Below, piece after piece: positions 21,355-30,456 of a stretch of 53,916 bases of DNA. Numbering within the stretch: position 1 is the stretch's first letter; the number at the start of each line of letters is the position of its first letter. The stretch is from the NCBI GenBank assembly GCA_964450835.1, contig CAYVEQ010000006.1, positions 1 to 53,916 of the forward strand, in the 5' to 3' direction. The translations under genes and the position numbers were made by a program. Below the pieces are notes generated by a model. It saw only the letters and a list, made by a program, of their open reading frames with translations. It did not search any database and was not told the DNA's origin. This DNA comes from Caccocola sp964450835. Lineage in GTDB: Bacteria; Synergistota; Synergistia; Synergistales; Synergistaceae.

Positions 21355-22221
21355 TTAACCTCTCCCCTCGATTCGCCCGCGCGCGTGGCGCAGAGCGTGG
21401 CAGCAGATGTTTATCGCGACTGGCATGCCCGCTATGTGAGTCGGCTTTGCCGCGATATGAACGTCAAGCGCAGTCACCGTGCCTCCACAGCCGGCCGGAC
21501 CTATGCCCAGCCTGTTAACCTCCCGAAGGATTTTTTCTTCAAGGCGCGCGTACTCTTCAACAGGGTTGCGCCTGCCCGCGGGCACGAGCAGCGCCTCTTT
21601 CGCGGCAAGCGGCGCGCTTTCGAAATTGCCGCCTATCCCGATCCCTATCACGACAGGCGGGCAAGGGTTTGCGCCTGCCTCGCGCACCGTCTCGACCGCG
21701 GCTTTTATGACGCCCTCCTCGCCGTCCGCGGGCTTCAGCATATACAGGCGGCTCATATTTTCACTGCCCATGCCCTTGGGGGTTACAGTTATATCCATCG
21801 AGCCGCCCGGGACTATTTTCCAGTGGATTACCGCGGGCGTGTTGTCTTTTGTGTTCCGCCTGTCATACAGGGGGTCGCGCACAACCGACTTGCGCAGGTA
21901 TCCTTCCGCATAGGCGCGCCGCACCCCCTCGTTTACCGCCTCTTCCAGATTTCCGCCCTCGACGTGCAAATCCTGTCCAAGCTCGATGAAGAGCACCGCC
22001 ATTCCGCAGTCCTGGCATATGGGCATATATTTTTCGGCGGCAAGCTTCGCGTTGTCTATTATCTCGCCGTACAGCGCTCGGGCGCGCGGAAGTTTCTCCG
22101 CGACGCGCGCCTTTTCAAGGCAGACGGCGACATCTTCCGGCAGATACATGTTGGCGGTCAGCGCGAGCTCGCAGACCTTGTCCGCCACTTCCGCGGCAGT
22201 GAGAGTATAAACCTTCGGCAT
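21355..22221 (-). CDS. Class I fumarate hydratase, alpha (N-terminal) subunit
   Basis: The 288-residue protein carries the [4Fe-4S] domain of class I fumarases. The cluster cysteines are likely the one in ICQDCGMA (Cys69), the one in GPAGCGG and the one in NICCHALRH. The GSENMSRLYMLKPADG and VVIGIGIGGNFE segments are also typical. The oxygen-labile cluster acts as Lewis acid in fumarate hydration. The ATG at 22221 has AAGGAGT. The beta subunit follows directly. The two-subunit form is common in anaerobes, while E. coli FumA fuses both parts. Confidence 0.9.
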   Translation of the reverse strand: MPKVYTLTAAEVADKVCELALTANMYLPEDVAVCLEKARVAEKLPRARALYGEIIDNAKLAAEKYMPICQDCGMAVLFIELGQDLHVEGGNLEEAVNEGVRRAYAEGYLRKSVVRDPLYDRRNTKDNTPAVIHWKIVPGGSMDITVTPKGMGSENMSRLYMLKPADGEEGVIKAAVETVREAGANPCPPVVIGIGIGGNFESAPLAAKEALLVPAGRRNPVEEYARLEEKILREVNRLGIGPAGCGGTVTALDVHIAAKPTHIAGMPVAINICCHALRHARGRIEGRG

Positions 22222-22271
22222 CTCGACACTCCTTATTTCGTTTTTTTACTGCCTTTGATAATAATAACAGA

Positions 22272-22298
22272 GCGCGGGCCTTTAAGAACCGCCCGCGC
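22272..22298. other. Hairpin between phosphatase and fumarase genes
   Basis: GCGCGGGC and GCCCGCGC form a perfect 8-bp stem with an 11-base loop in the 123-base gap. No T-run follows closely on either strand, so it is not a clear terminator. On the minus strand it is followed by TATTATTATC, which could be a -10 region for the fumarase genes, but no matching -35 is seen. Confidence 0.4.
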
Positions 22299-22344
22299 AA
22301 GCTTTGTGTAATTTTTTTGTATTAAAAGGCCGGTTCGCCTCATG

Positions 22345-22992
22345 TTACACGCTGTCGTAATCCTGCGCCGTCGTAAGGTTCCGCAGATGTTCCGTGATGT
22401 TTAAGGCCCGCAGTGTGAAGCCGCGCTCAGGCGAGTGAGTCAGCACACCGTAGGCCGCGTTGTCCAAGTGCAGCCGCCAGAAGAACGGCTCGCTGACGCC
22501 GAGCGCTCCCGCCAGCATAGACTTCAGCAGAGCGCGGTGCGACACGAGAGCTATCGTCCGTCCCTCGTACTCTGCCACAGTCTTTTCAAGCTCGCGTGTC
22601 GCGCGGTCTCGCACGTCGCGCAGACTCTCCGCTCCCTCCACCTTCAGCTCCTCCGGTTTGACGAGCCACGTGCGCCAAGCCTCGGGGCACTCATGGCTGA
22701 TTTCGCTCTGAAGCCTGTTTTCCCAGACGCCGAAGCAGATGTTGCGGAAACCGTCTTTTGCTGCCGGACGCAAGCCTGTCGCAGCGCCGAGTATCTCTGC
22801 GGTCTTAAGCGCCCGCGCGAGCGGGCTTGTCACAATAGCCGAGATTCCGGAATTTTTCAGACGCAGGGCGAGAGCGCGGGCCTGTTTTAAGCCGTTTGCG
22901 TTAAGCGGGAAATCCACGCAGCCCCTTATCTTCTTGTCTCTGTTGCCGTCACACTCACCGTGGCGTATGAAATATATTGTAGTCTCGCTCAT
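22345..22992 (-). CDS. Histidine phosphatase family (phosphoglycerate-mutase-like) protein
   Basis: The 215-residue protein starts MSETTIYFIRHGECDGNRD, the RHG catalytic histidine motif of the phosphoglycerate mutase/histidine phosphatase superfamily. Further family features are TSPLARALKTAEILG and SHRALLKSMLAGALG with the second histidine. I place the start at the ATG at 22992, preceded by AAAGGCGG, because an upstream in-frame ATG at 23049 adds 19 unconserved residues. The substrate is unclear: alpha-ribazole phosphatase, cofactor-dependent mutase and general sugar phosphatases share these motifs. It has no close partner gene. Confidence 0.83.
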   Translation of the reverse strand: MSETTIYFIRHGECDGNRDKKIRGCVDFPLNANGLKQARALALRLKNSGISAIVTSPLARALKTAEILGAATGLRPAAKDGFRNICFGVWENRLQSEISHECPEAWRTWLVKPEELKVEGAESLRDVRDRATRELEKTVAEYEGRTIALVSHRALLKSMLAGALGVSEPFFWRLHLDNAAYGVLTHSPERGFTLRALNITEHLRNLTTAQDYDSV

Positions 22993-23169
22993 TCTGTCCG
23001 CCTTTCGTAAATGTTGCGCGGCTTTCAAGCCGCATCCTGATTTCAGCACACGCCGGATAACTTCCGCCGGCTTTCAAAATTGATTTTGATTCCCGGCGAT
23101 TGGCCATTCGCGAACGCTTCGCGCGGCTCGCCGTTTTTTAAGAGATCCGCACTTTCGCCGCGCCGCCGC

Positions 23170-23203
23170 AAAAGAATGGCCGCGCGCAAATGAGCGCGCG
23201 GCC
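23170..23203 (-). terminator. Intrinsic terminator ending the DUF3798 transporter operon
   Basis: On the minus strand GGCCGCGCGC and GCGCGCGGCC form a perfect 10-bp stem with a 6-base loop, followed by ATTCTTTTGC. It begins 18 bases after the stop of the last operon gene. The T-run is short but the stem is strong. Confidence 0.75.
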
Positions 23204-23220
23204 GCAAGTTACGCCTTTTA

Positions 23221-23712
23221 TTATTCTGCGAACGACGGCCCGCTGTCCATGCCGCCCGATTCGCCCTCTTCGGTCGTTTCCTCCGCAGGAGGCGCGGGCT
23301 GAACCTGCGTCTGCGGAGCGGGAAGCTCTATATTTCCCGCCTCTTCGACGATCGCGGGCATTGAGAACATCACAGCGCGGACCGTGCCTAAGCCGACGCT
23401 GCGCTCCACAACCTTTATCACTTCTTCGGAGTCCTCGTCCATAACTGTGATTTTTATCTTGTGGTTCGGCCCCCTCAGCTTCACAAGGTCGCGGTCGCCC
23501 GCGTAGTACTCGACGGAGCCTTTCTCGTTGCCGTCGATGACCAGCGAGAGATATTCGATTTCCCGGTATTCTTTACCGTCTATCGTGACCGTCTTGTTGT
23601 CAAGGAATACATCGTGTTCTTTGCCGATGTAATTGAGTCCGAAGCAGAGAAGCACAAGCAGAATGACGAGCGCCAGACGTATGGCGAGCCTTCTTTTGTT
23701 GACGTTTGCCAT
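23221..23712 (-). CDS. Membrane-anchored DUF6672-like protein of the DUF3798 transporter operon
   Basis: A 163-residue protein with one N-terminal membrane segment (about residues 8-29, after a positively charged start) and then a soluble domain. The likely topology leaves the body outside the membrane. From about residue 127 the tail is rich in Pro, Glu and Gly (PAPPAEETTEEGESGG), probably disordered. The middle (KTVTIDGKEYREIEYL and HKIKITVMDED) looks like small beta-rich repeats. I believe it belongs to DUF6672, but only on memory of the family. It starts two bases after the second permease stop and ends the operon before a terminator, so it probably supports the transporter. No function is known to me. 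Confidence 0.6.
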   Translation of the reverse strand: MANVNKRRLAIRLALVILLVLLCFGLNYIGKEHDVFLDNKTVTIDGKEYREIEYLSLVIDGNEKGSVEYYAGDRDLVKLRGPNHKIKITVMDEDSEEVIKVVERSVGLGTVRAVMFSMPAIVEEAGNIELPAPQTQVQPAPPAEETTEEGESGGMDSGPSFAE

Positions 23713-23714
23713 CG

Positions 23715-24806
23715 CTATTCACCTCTTAAGCTTCTGCGCGCGGCAATCTTATCGCGCTGGCGCTTCCACGCGTGGAGTACGAGCGCGAGAGCGATTATCC
23801 CGTACGATACGAAGACACGGAAATATTCGCCGAGCTGTGCCTGTCCGATAAGCTCTTTGCCCGCCATCGGGGAGACGACGAACATCAGGTGGAAGAGCAC
23901 GACGCCGACGAAGACGTTCGTGATCGTGGCGCGGCTGACCGACGCGCCGCCTATCAGTATCGCGGCTATCGCGAACATTCCGGCCTGTTCGTGGCTGTTG
24001 TAGGTATTCATCGTACCGATGTTCTGAAGGAATATTATCTGCCCGAAGCAGGCAAGCACCGTCGAAATGATTATCGCTATTATCCTCGTGCGCTCGACCG
24101 GAATGCCGGCCGCCTCGGCGACAGCCATATCCTGCCCGATAGCGCGCATGTCCTGTCCGAGCTTCGTGCGGCGGAACCATACGATAAACAGGCAGAAAAT
24201 CCCGATGACGATGAATGTCGCGAGAGGAATGTCGATCGTGCCGAGTCTGAAGGGAATCAGCGTGTCGAGCGCGCGGCGTATGCCGGTCAGGTTGATGGCG
24301 TTGCGTATGCCGTATCCGCGCGAGAGCACGAGAAGCGGGTTTGATATAGGGATTATGCGCCCCATGCCGTAGAGGACGACAAGCTGATAGACGCCGTTGA
24401 TGAAGAAGCCGAGAATGTACGACGTGACCATCTCGCGCCCCTTCGCCCTGTTCAGCACCGCGCCGCATATATAGCCCAGGACAACGGCTATCGGCATTCC
24501 GATGATCGAGGCGAGCATCATTCCGGCCCATCCCGCAACGGCCCAGTCAGTCACGAAGATAAGACCGATCTGTCCTGCCATCGCCCCGAGTACCATTCCG
24601 AAGTTAAGCCCCATTCCGGCGAGTATGGGAATAAGGAGAGAGAGCACAAGGAAAGAATTTCGCGCAAGCCGCGTGAACATTTCCTGAATCAGATAGGTCG
24701 CGGAAAATCCCGAAAGCGGTATCGCTATCACCGAAAGGCCGATAAAGACGATCGGAACAGCGTAGTCCGCAAGTATGTTTCTGATGTCGCGTTTCTGCCC
24801 TGCCAT
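23715..24806 (-). CDS. ABC transporter permease (BPD_transp_2 type), second
   Basis: A 363-residue inner-membrane protein with about eight to ten hydrophobic segments. It has the permease features of the ribose/nucleoside/branched-chain amino acid group, such as GMGLNFGMVLGAMAGQIGL and the cytoplasmic loop RTKLGQDMRAIGQDMAVAEAAG that contacts the ATPase (EAA-like). Its ATG overlaps the stop of the first permease by one base (TAATG), so the two are translationally coupled and likely form a heterodimer. Substrate cannot be read from it. The DUF6672-like gene follows two bases later. Confidence 0.88.
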   Translation of the reverse strand: MAGQKRDIRNILADYAVPIVFIGLSVIAIPLSGFSATYLIQEMFTRLARNSFLVLSLLIPILAGMGLNFGMVLGAMAGQIGLIFVTDWAVAGWAGMMLASIIGMPIAVVLGYICGAVLNRAKGREMVTSYILGFFINGVYQLVVLYGMGRIIPISNPLLVLSRGYGIRNAINLTGIRRALDTLIPFRLGTIDIPLATFIVIGIFCLFIVWFRRTKLGQDMRAIGQDMAVAEAAGIPVERTRIIAIIISTVLACFGQIIFLQNIGTMNTYNSHEQAGMFAIAAILIGGASVSRATITNVFVGVVLFHLMFVVSPMAGKELIGQAQLGEYFRVFVSYGIIALALVLHAWKRQRDKIAARRSLRGE

Positions 24807-25849
24807 TATCGTTTCACCGTCACTTTCCTGGTAAGAGCGTAGAGTATCATGCCGTTGCTGACTATTATCCGTATAACCTCGGACATGTCTGTCTGCATGA
24901 CGCTGTTAATTACCGACGGAGTCATAGTCAGTATCCCCTGAAAGAGGAATGTCCCGACGACGACGTTGACCATCGAGGCCTTGTTGACAGACGCGCCGCC
25001 GAGAAGAATGGCGGCGACCGCCGGGAAAGCCATATAGAACGGCCCCATGTAGAGCTGTATGAATCCGAAGCTCTGTTCGTAAACAAGTATGCCCACAGCA
25101 CCGAGCACCGTCGAAAGCACGACGGATATTATGCGCATCCTGTCAACGTCGATTCCCGAGGCACGCGCGAATTCGGGGTTTGAGCCGACAGCAGTCATCG
25201 CCGTGCCGGTCTTTGTACGGAAGAAAGCCCACACAAGAAAAGCGACGAGCGCGAAGAATATGAACATCCCCACCGGAACATAGAAGAACTCGCCGATTTT
25301 TATGTTGAGATATTTGCTGAGCGCGTTGAGCCAGAAACCTTCCACGCTTATCGTCGTGCGGAGGCCGAAGCCGCCGTAGCCCCATATCATGGTCGGGCTG
25401 GTGTAAGGCAGCAGAAGCCATGCTATGCACATGACCGCGACTGACGAGAAGCCTACGTATGTCGCTATCATCATTTCGTCGCCCTTGACCCTGTTGAGCA
25501 AAAGCCCGTAGAGCCATCCGAGGACGGCCGCGATCGGCACGGCTATCGCGAGCGCGATGACAAAGCCGAAGCCGCCCCTCACGCCTATCTGTATTGACGT
25601 TACCGCGCCTAAGAGGCCCGCTATTATGCCGAGCGGCAGTCCGAAGTTAAGCCCGCAGCCGGACTGTATCATAGGCACCATCGCAAGCACGAGTATGCCG
25701 TTCATCCCGACGCGCACGAGCGTGTCGGAGATTGAGGCGTCTACGCGGATGCCCACGAAAGGCGCCGCGATAAACAGCGCAAGGAGGAAGAGAGCTATTA
25801 TAATTCGCGGCCATCCGGCGTTTTCGATAAATTCCTTTAATTTACCCAT
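24806..25849 (-). CDS. ABC transporter permease (BPD_transp_2 type), first
   Basis: A 347-residue membrane protein of the same family as its neighbour. GCGLNFGLPLGIIAGLLGA and RTKTGTAMTAVGSNPEFARASG are the matching family segments, the latter a cytoplasmic coupling loop. It has several strong hydrophobic stretches, including WPRIIIALFLLALFIAAPF near the N-terminus. It resembles the permeases of RbsC-type and nucleoside transporters. It starts 29 bases after the ATPase stop, with a good Shine-Dalgarno (GGGGGAAC region), and its stop overlaps the second permease. The two permeases together would form the channel. Confidence 0.88.
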   Translation of the reverse strand: MGKLKEFIENAGWPRIIIALFLLALFIAAPFVGIRVDASISDTLVRVGMNGILVLAMVPMIQSGCGLNFGLPLGIIAGLLGAVTSIQIGVRGGFGFVIALAIAVPIAAVLGWLYGLLLNRVKGDEMMIATYVGFSSVAVMCIAWLLLPYTSPTMIWGYGGFGLRTTISVEGFWLNALSKYLNIKIGEFFYVPVGMFIFFALVAFLVWAFFRTKTGTAMTAVGSNPEFARASGIDVDRMRIISVVLSTVLGAVGILVYEQSFGFIQLYMGPFYMAFPAVAAILLGGASVNKASMVNVVVGTFLFQGILTMTPSVINSVMQTDMSEVIRIIVSNGMILYALTRKVTVKR

Positions 25850-25878
25850 TATCGTTCCCCCGTCGTTCCTTATTGTTT

Positions 25879-27486
25879 TCAGGCCGTCTTTTCTTCGACG
25901 TGGCCTAGCATCAGCATACCGAACTCCTCGGCCGCCGCCGTCGCCGGCAGTATTCCGCAGACACGCCCCTCGTGTACTATCGCGATGCGGTCGCAGATAG
26001 AACGCAGTTCTTCAAGCTCCGACGACGTCATAATGACCGTCGTGCCGTTTTCCCTGTTTACGTGTCTTATCGTGTCAAGGACAAGTTTCTTCGCGCCGAC
26101 GTCGATTCCGCGCGTCGGCTCCGAAACGAAGAGTATCTCGGGATTCACCGCGAAAGCCTTGGCGAGGCAAACCTTTTGCTGGTTGCCTCCGGAAAGCTCT
26201 ATCGCGCGCTGTTTCGGCCCGGTGCAGCGGATTTCAAGCGATTTGATGTAATCGCGCGCGCAGTTCTCCATGGCCCTGTCGTCGCGCCATTTTACCAGCC
26301 CGCCCAAAAGATATTTTATAAACTTCTCCTGCACCTGCATTGCGGTAAAGGCTATGTTCCAGTCTATGCCCTCTTCGAGCAGCAGCCCGACTCCGCGCCT
26401 ATCTTCCGAAACGAAGGCCATGCCCTCGCGCAGCGATGCGTCAGGGTCGTTCAGCTTTATCTCCTTTCCGCGCAGGAAAACCTTGCCGCCGGCGGCGTAA
26501 AGCCCCATTATGCCGTTCGATATGCCCACCTTGCCCTGACCGGCGAGGCCGCCAATACCCAGAATCTCGCCGCGGCGCACCTCTATCGACACATCGCGGA
26601 CAGTTTCGCCCGGCATGTCGACCCAGAGATGCTCGACCTTCATGACTACTTCGCCGGAAATCTCTCTCTCCGAATCATCCTGCTTCTCCTCCGCCGGGCG
26701 GTCGCCTTTTCTGTCGACCATCCACGCGGCGATCTGGCGGACGTTCGTCTCCGAGGCCTTCGCCTCCTGTATGACGCGCCCGTCGCGCAGAACTATCAGC
26801 TTGTCGCAGAGGTCTATAATTTCCTGAAGTCTGTGGGAGATGAATATTATCGCAATGCCGTGAGACGCAAGTTTCCGCAGCGCCGCGATGAGAACCGTGG
26901 CCTCGCTCTCGGCGAGGACGGCCGTCGGCTCGTCGAGGACAAGGAGCCGCGTCTTGCTTCTGTCGATTTCACGGGCGATTTCCGTGAACTGCTTGTGCCC
27001 GACCGGCATTTCGTTAATCAGCGTGTCGGGGCTCAAATCCACACCGAGCGTTTTGATAGCCTTCTCGGCTCTTTGGCGCATATCGCTTCTGTCAAGCGTA
27101 TTGAGCCTTTCGCCGAAGACCTCGACGGTAAAATTGTACTTCGTCGATTCTCTGTTCAAAAGAATATTTTCCGTAGCGGAAAAGCCCGGAATCAGCGAAA
27201 ACTCCTGATGCACCATTCCTATGCCGGCTTCGAGTGCGTCGAGCGGGTCTTTGAAATGCACATCTTGCCCGTCGATTTTTATCTTCCCTTCATATCCTCC
27301 CGTCTCGGCGATTACCGGCATTCCGAAAAGTATATTCATCAGAGTGGACTTCCCCGCGCCGTTCTCGCCAACCAGCCCCATGATCTCACCTGGCCGGAGC
27401 GAAAAGCTGACGTCTTGGAGAACGCGGTTGCCGAAATACTCTTTGCCGATATTCTCCATAGTTATCAGAGGGACTGCTGTGTCCAT
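25879..27486 (-). CDS. ABC transporter ATP-binding protein, RbsA-type (two ATPase domains)
   Basis: About 535 residues with two tandem nucleotide-binding domains, as in RbsA/XylG importers. Domain 1 has a complete Walker A (GENGAGKSTL near residues 41-50), and LVLDEPTAVL as Walker B. Domain 2 has GLAGQGKVG in place of a canonical Walker A, which is normal for this class, and the signature LSGGNQQKV followed by FVSEPTRGIDVGAKK. I start at the ATG at 27486 because GAGGTG lies six bases upstream; a GTG at 27495 adds three residues. It energises the two permeases and the DUF3798 binding proteins. A terminator-like hairpin separates it from the binding-protein gene upstream. Confidence 0.9.
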   Translation of the reverse strand: MDTAVPLITMENIGKEYFGNRVLQDVSFSLRPGEIMGLVGENGAGKSTLMNILFGMPVIAETGGYEGKIKIDGQDVHFKDPLDALEAGIGMVHQEFSLIPGFSATENILLNRESTKYNFTVEVFGERLNTLDRSDMRQRAEKAIKTLGVDLSPDTLINEMPVGHKQFTEIAREIDRSKTRLLVLDEPTAVLAESEATVLIAALRKLASHGIAIIFISHRLQEIIDLCDKLIVLRDGRVIQEAKASETNVRQIAAWMVDRKGDRPAEEKQDDSEREISGEVVMKVEHLWVDMPGETVRDVSIEVRRGEILGIGGLAGQGKVGISNGIMGLYAAGGKVFLRGKEIKLNDPDASLREGMAFVSEDRRGVGLLLEEGIDWNIAFTAMQVQEKFIKYLLGGLVKWRDDRAMENCARDYIKSLEIRCTGPKQRAIELSGGNQQKVCLAKAFAVNPEILFVSEPTRGIDVGAKKLVLDTIRHVNRENGTTVIMTSSELEELRSICDRIAIVHEGRVCGILPATAAAEEFGMLMLGHVEEKTA

Positions 27487-27591
27487 ACACTTCACCTCAT
27501 TGCTTGATACAAATAATTTTTTAACGACATTAGCGCTGCCGCTTATTTGTCCGTAAAATCCGTCAGAAAGAATACGTGAATAAGTCCGATT

Positions 27592-27625
27592 AAAAAAATC
27601 TTTCCGGCGCGCTTACGCCGGAAAG
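27592..27625 (-). terminator. Terminator-like hairpin between binding protein and ATPase genes
   Basis: On the minus strand CTTTCCGGCG and CGCCGGAAAG form a perfect 10-bp stem with a 6-base loop, followed by ATTTTTTTAA. It lies 28 bases after the DUF3798 stop within the operon. It would act as a partial terminator or a 3'-end stabiliser and make the binding protein more abundant than the membrane components. Confidence 0.75.
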
Positions 27626-27652
27626 ATTTCAGTGCCGCTTAAAAACCGGCCT

Positions 27653-28843
27653 TTATTTGATTGTAAGGAACTTCTCCGGGACCTCCACGTTCGTGATACC
27701 CATGTAGCCTTTGCCGAAAACGTATGTATCCTGGTAGACGAGCAGGAAGTTGCGCATCTTGACCTGCGTCGCTATGTCGAAGTACTCGGAGCCCATCCAC
27801 TTAGCGCCCGGCGTGTACTTGTCATAGCACGCCCAGAGGTCTTTCAAGCGGTAGAGCTTCGCCTCGCCCTCGACTATGCGTTTGCCGTACTCAGTCAGTG
27901 CACAGACTGTGCTCCATCCGAAGGAGTAGCTCCATGTACCCATTCTGCCGGCTCCGCCGGCGTCGGTAACGGCCTGCTCGACTTTTTTCATTATCGCCGG
28001 GAAGTCGCCAGACTCCTGCTTGAGGTCGATGCCGAGAGCGCCGGGGTAACCCATAAGCGGCGAGGGAAGGTCGGGCTCGACGAAGATTCCGCCGTATTTC
28101 GCAATCTGTTTGAGCAGAGGCTCCGTCTGAGCGTCGTTGGTGCAGAAGAAGGCCGTGTCTTTCCCGTATTTGTCAATCCAAGCCGGGGTCTTTTCAAGGA
28201 CGAACTGCTGCGCGCCGGCGACGCCTACGTCGCTCGTCGGATCGGGAGCCGTCTCAAAGATAAATTCGAGGCCGAGCTCTTTGCAGGCCGCCTCCATGAT
28301 GGCGCGGCGGCGGGCGAGCGTCTCATAGCTCATGTGGCGCGGGAAGGAGATGTGCACGAATTTCTTGGCGCCGAGCTCTTTCGCCGTATTTATCATGAGG
28401 TAGCCGCGGGCGATGAAGTCGACGCTGACCGAGAGGTCGGAAACGCTCGATATAACGCCCGGGTCCTCCTGCGGCTGTCCGCTGAAGCAGAGGATGTCGG
28501 GCCTCTTCTCTTTGACACGGCGGAAGGCTTCCGTCGTTCCGGGGATAGCGTCATCAACGACTATGACCTTCAGCTTCGGGTCGTCGGCAAGCCCCACTAT
28601 CTGCGAAATGGTCGTCTCCATTTCGGTCATGAAGCTGTCGGGCATTGTGACGTGCTGGATCATTCCGCCGCTTGCCACGTCGCCGTACTCCTGGATCATG
28701 CGCTCGGCACCGCGGTAGGTGTCCTCGGCCTGGGAGACCGTGAGGGTCGCTATGCCGATGTGGAACGGGGCTTCGGCAAAAGCCGCCGTGACCATTACTA
28801 AGGCAGCGGCCACAGCCAGAATAAATACGCTGGTCTTTCTCAT
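27653..28843 (-). CDS. DUF3798 periplasmic binding protein, copy 1 (operon member)
   Basis: I start at the ATG at 28843 (MRKTSVFILAVAAALV), preceded by GAGGAGG, which gives 396 residues. The signal peptide is clear: positive start, hydrophobic core and an AFAEA cleavage region. The mature protein begins EAPFHIGIATLTVSQAED, like a type 1 periplasmic binding fold, and continues with HISFPRHMSYETL, DPTSDVGVAGAQQF and DLPSPLMGYPGALG. The DUF3798 family is typical of Synergistota and a few other anaerobes; its ligand is not known to me. It lies between an M24 aminopeptidase and the ATPase/permease genes. The aminopeptidase suggests a peptide- or amino-acid-like ligand, while the RbsA-type ATPase suggests a sugar or nucleoside-like one. 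Confidence 0.85.
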   Translation of the reverse strand: MRKTSVFILAVAAALVMVTAAFAEAPFHIGIATLTVSQAEDTYRGAERMIQEYGDVASGGMIQHVTMPDSFMTEMETTISQIVGLADDPKLKVIVVDDAIPGTTEAFRRVKEKRPDILCFSGQPQEDPGVISSVSDLSVSVDFIARGYLMINTAKELGAKKFVHISFPRHMSYETLARRRAIMEAACKELGLEFIFETAPDPTSDVGVAGAQQFVLEKTPAWIDKYGKDTAFFCTNDAQTEPLLKQIAKYGGIFVEPDLPSPLMGYPGALGIDLKQESGDFPAIMKKVEQAVTDAGGAGRMGTWSYSFGWSTVCALTEYGKRIVEGEAKLYRLKDLWACYDKYTPGAKWMGSEYFDIATQVKMRNFLLVYQDTYVFGKGYMGITNVEVPEKFLTIK

Positions 28844-28920
28844 CTTTGCATTTCCTCCTCGGTATTTAGGAAAATTTTTATGCGCTATGCCGGAATGTAC
28901 GCGCCTTCCGGCGTAATGCA

Positions 28921-30027
28921 CTACTTCCCGCAGATTGTGATTTCGCGGGTAAAATGGTTAAGCGCCTCGCCTGTGCCGTCTTTTCTGACCGCGACGAGAT
29001 TTTCTATTCTGATGCCGAACTTGCCGGGAATATATATGCCGGGCTCGACGCTGAATACGTTGCCGGGCTCAAGAGGCACCGTGTTGCCCTCAATCATGTA
29101 CGGTCCCTCGTGAACCGCCATGCCGACGCCGTGTCCGACGCGGTTGAAGAAATATTTTCCGTAGCCGGCTTCGACGATAACGCCGCGCGCGGCGCGGTCA
29201 ACGTCCTGCCCCGTCGCGCCCGCCTGTACCGCCGCTTCTCCCGCGGCCTGCGCCCTGCGGACTATCCCGTAAATCTCTTTCATTTCGCTTGTCGGCTCGC
29301 CGGTGAAGAAAGTGCGCGTCGTATCGGAGCAGTAGCCCTTCCACCTGCCGCCCAGGTCGAGTATTATAACGTCGTTTTCCTCTATGACGCGCTCACCGCC
29401 TGAATAGTGCGGCATGGAGCCGTTCGGGCCGCTCGCGACAATCGGGCTGAAAGAGCATTTGACAACCCCGTCCTCTTCGAAAAATTCGGGGATTTTCTTG
29501 GCGACGGCGTGTTCTGTCATGCCTGGCTTTATGAATTTTTGCAGCTTCGCCACGACGTTGTCGACGATGCGGGATGACTCGCGCATCAGTTCGAGCTCGC
29601 CGTCGTCTTTGCGCGAGCGCTGCCCCGACAGAATGTCGGCGCCGTTTACCATCTGAAGCGGCATTGCGTCGCGTATCGCCAGCATATCAACAGCGCGGAC
29701 GCCGTCGTTGAAGGCTATTTTGCCGCCCGCAACGCCGAGATGCTCACAGCCGCGGCGGAAAGCGCCGGTAAAGCCCTCGTGGTCGTCCCACTCGGAATAG
29801 AAGGGCACATCGCCGAAAGCTTTCACCATCTCTTCGCGGTAAAGCAGCGGCGTCATGGCAAAGCAGCGCCCGTCCTTCGCTATCATAAGCCCGCGCACAC
29901 GCTCGTCCGGCTGGGTGTCAAGCCCGCCGATGTACTCAAGGTCTGTCGACGGGCCGATATATACGGCGTCGAGTCCTCTTTTGCGAAGCTCCTCTGCAAG
30001 GCGCGAGACCCTTTCCGCTCTTATCAT
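28921..30027 (-). CDS. M24 family aminopeptidase (Xaa-Pro type)
   Basis: The 368-residue protein has the two-domain architecture of Xaa-Pro aminopeptidase/prolidase: an N-terminal creatinase-like domain (about 1-140) and a C-terminal pita-bread domain. All five metal ligands are present: Asp224 in ILDLGG, Asp235 in CSDTTR, His299 in VGHGVGM, Glu328 in SVEPGIY and Glu342 in IRIENLV. It should cleave the bond before proline at peptide N-termini or dipeptides, with Mn2+ or Co2+. No signal peptide is seen, so it is cytoplasmic. It is the first gene of the DUF3798 transporter operon, with a promoter 116 bases upstream, and thus may process what the transporter brings in. Confidence 0.9.
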   Translation of the reverse strand: MIRAERVSRLAEELRKRGLDAVYIGPSTDLEYIGGLDTQPDERVRGLMIAKDGRCFAMTPLLYREEMVKAFGDVPFYSEWDDHEGFTGAFRRGCEHLGVAGGKIAFNDGVRAVDMLAIRDAMPLQMVNGADILSGQRSRKDDGELELMRESSRIVDNVVAKLQKFIKPGMTEHAVAKKIPEFFEEDGVVKCSFSPIVASGPNGSMPHYSGGERVIEENDVIILDLGGRWKGYCSDTTRTFFTGEPTSEMKEIYGIVRRAQAAGEAAVQAGATGQDVDRAARGVIVEAGYGKYFFNRVGHGVGMAVHEGPYMIEGNTVPLEPGNVFSVEPGIYIPGKFGIRIENLVAVRKDGTGEALNHFTREITICGK

Positions 30028-30142
30028 AAGAGAACCTCCCAGTTATATAGAAAATAAGTTTTTCTGATAAAGACCGACTATAAGAACACTCGGCGGCGTT
30101 CCGTACTTGCGTGAGCCGCGAGGCGCCGAACCTTTTGCTGAT

Positions 30143-30171
30143 ATATTACACACTTCGCCGCGCGTAGTCAA
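30143..30171 (-). promoter_or_regulatory. Promoter of the aminopeptidase-DUF3798 transporter operon
   Basis: On the minus strand TTGACT (30166-30171) and TAATAT (30143-30148) are separated by 17 bases. It lies 116 bases from the first start codon. The divergent DUF3798 copy 2 has its own promoter 166 bases away. The rest of the 430-base intergenic region shows no gene. Confidence 0.65.
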
Positions 30172-30336
30172 GCGCGCCGAACTCAGCCGACGTTCCGCTG
30201 TTCCCGTGATGCCCCGCCGCTTTCATGACGCTCCGACGTTCTCACGGCGAGCTGCCGCAATCATAAAGCACGCGGAACTTCGGCAAGCGCGCCCCGCGCC
30301 GCCGGGCAGCAACGCGGGGCCTGGTCCGCCGCGCGG

Positions 30337-30366
30337 TTGACACTCCGCTTTATTCCCCACTATAAT
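30337..30366 (+). promoter_or_regulatory. Promoter of DUF3798 copy 2
   Basis: A perfect TTGACA (30337-30342) and a perfect TATAAT (30361-30366) with an 18-base spacer. This is the best consensus promoter in the window. Transcription would start near 30373, leaving a leader of about 85 bases before the ATG at 30457. Confidence 0.82.
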
Positions 30367-30456
30367 CACTTAGCCTGCGGAGTCCGAATAAGAACGTTTC
30401 CGCTGAAAAGCGCCGTTATTATTCACCTGTCCGCAAACATCAAAGGAGGAATTTTT

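Noticed and set aside
25972..27507. 511-codon plus-strand open frame opposite the ABC ATPase
   Set aside because: The ATPase on the minus strand has full Walker and signature motifs; the plus frame has none and no Shine-Dalgarno.
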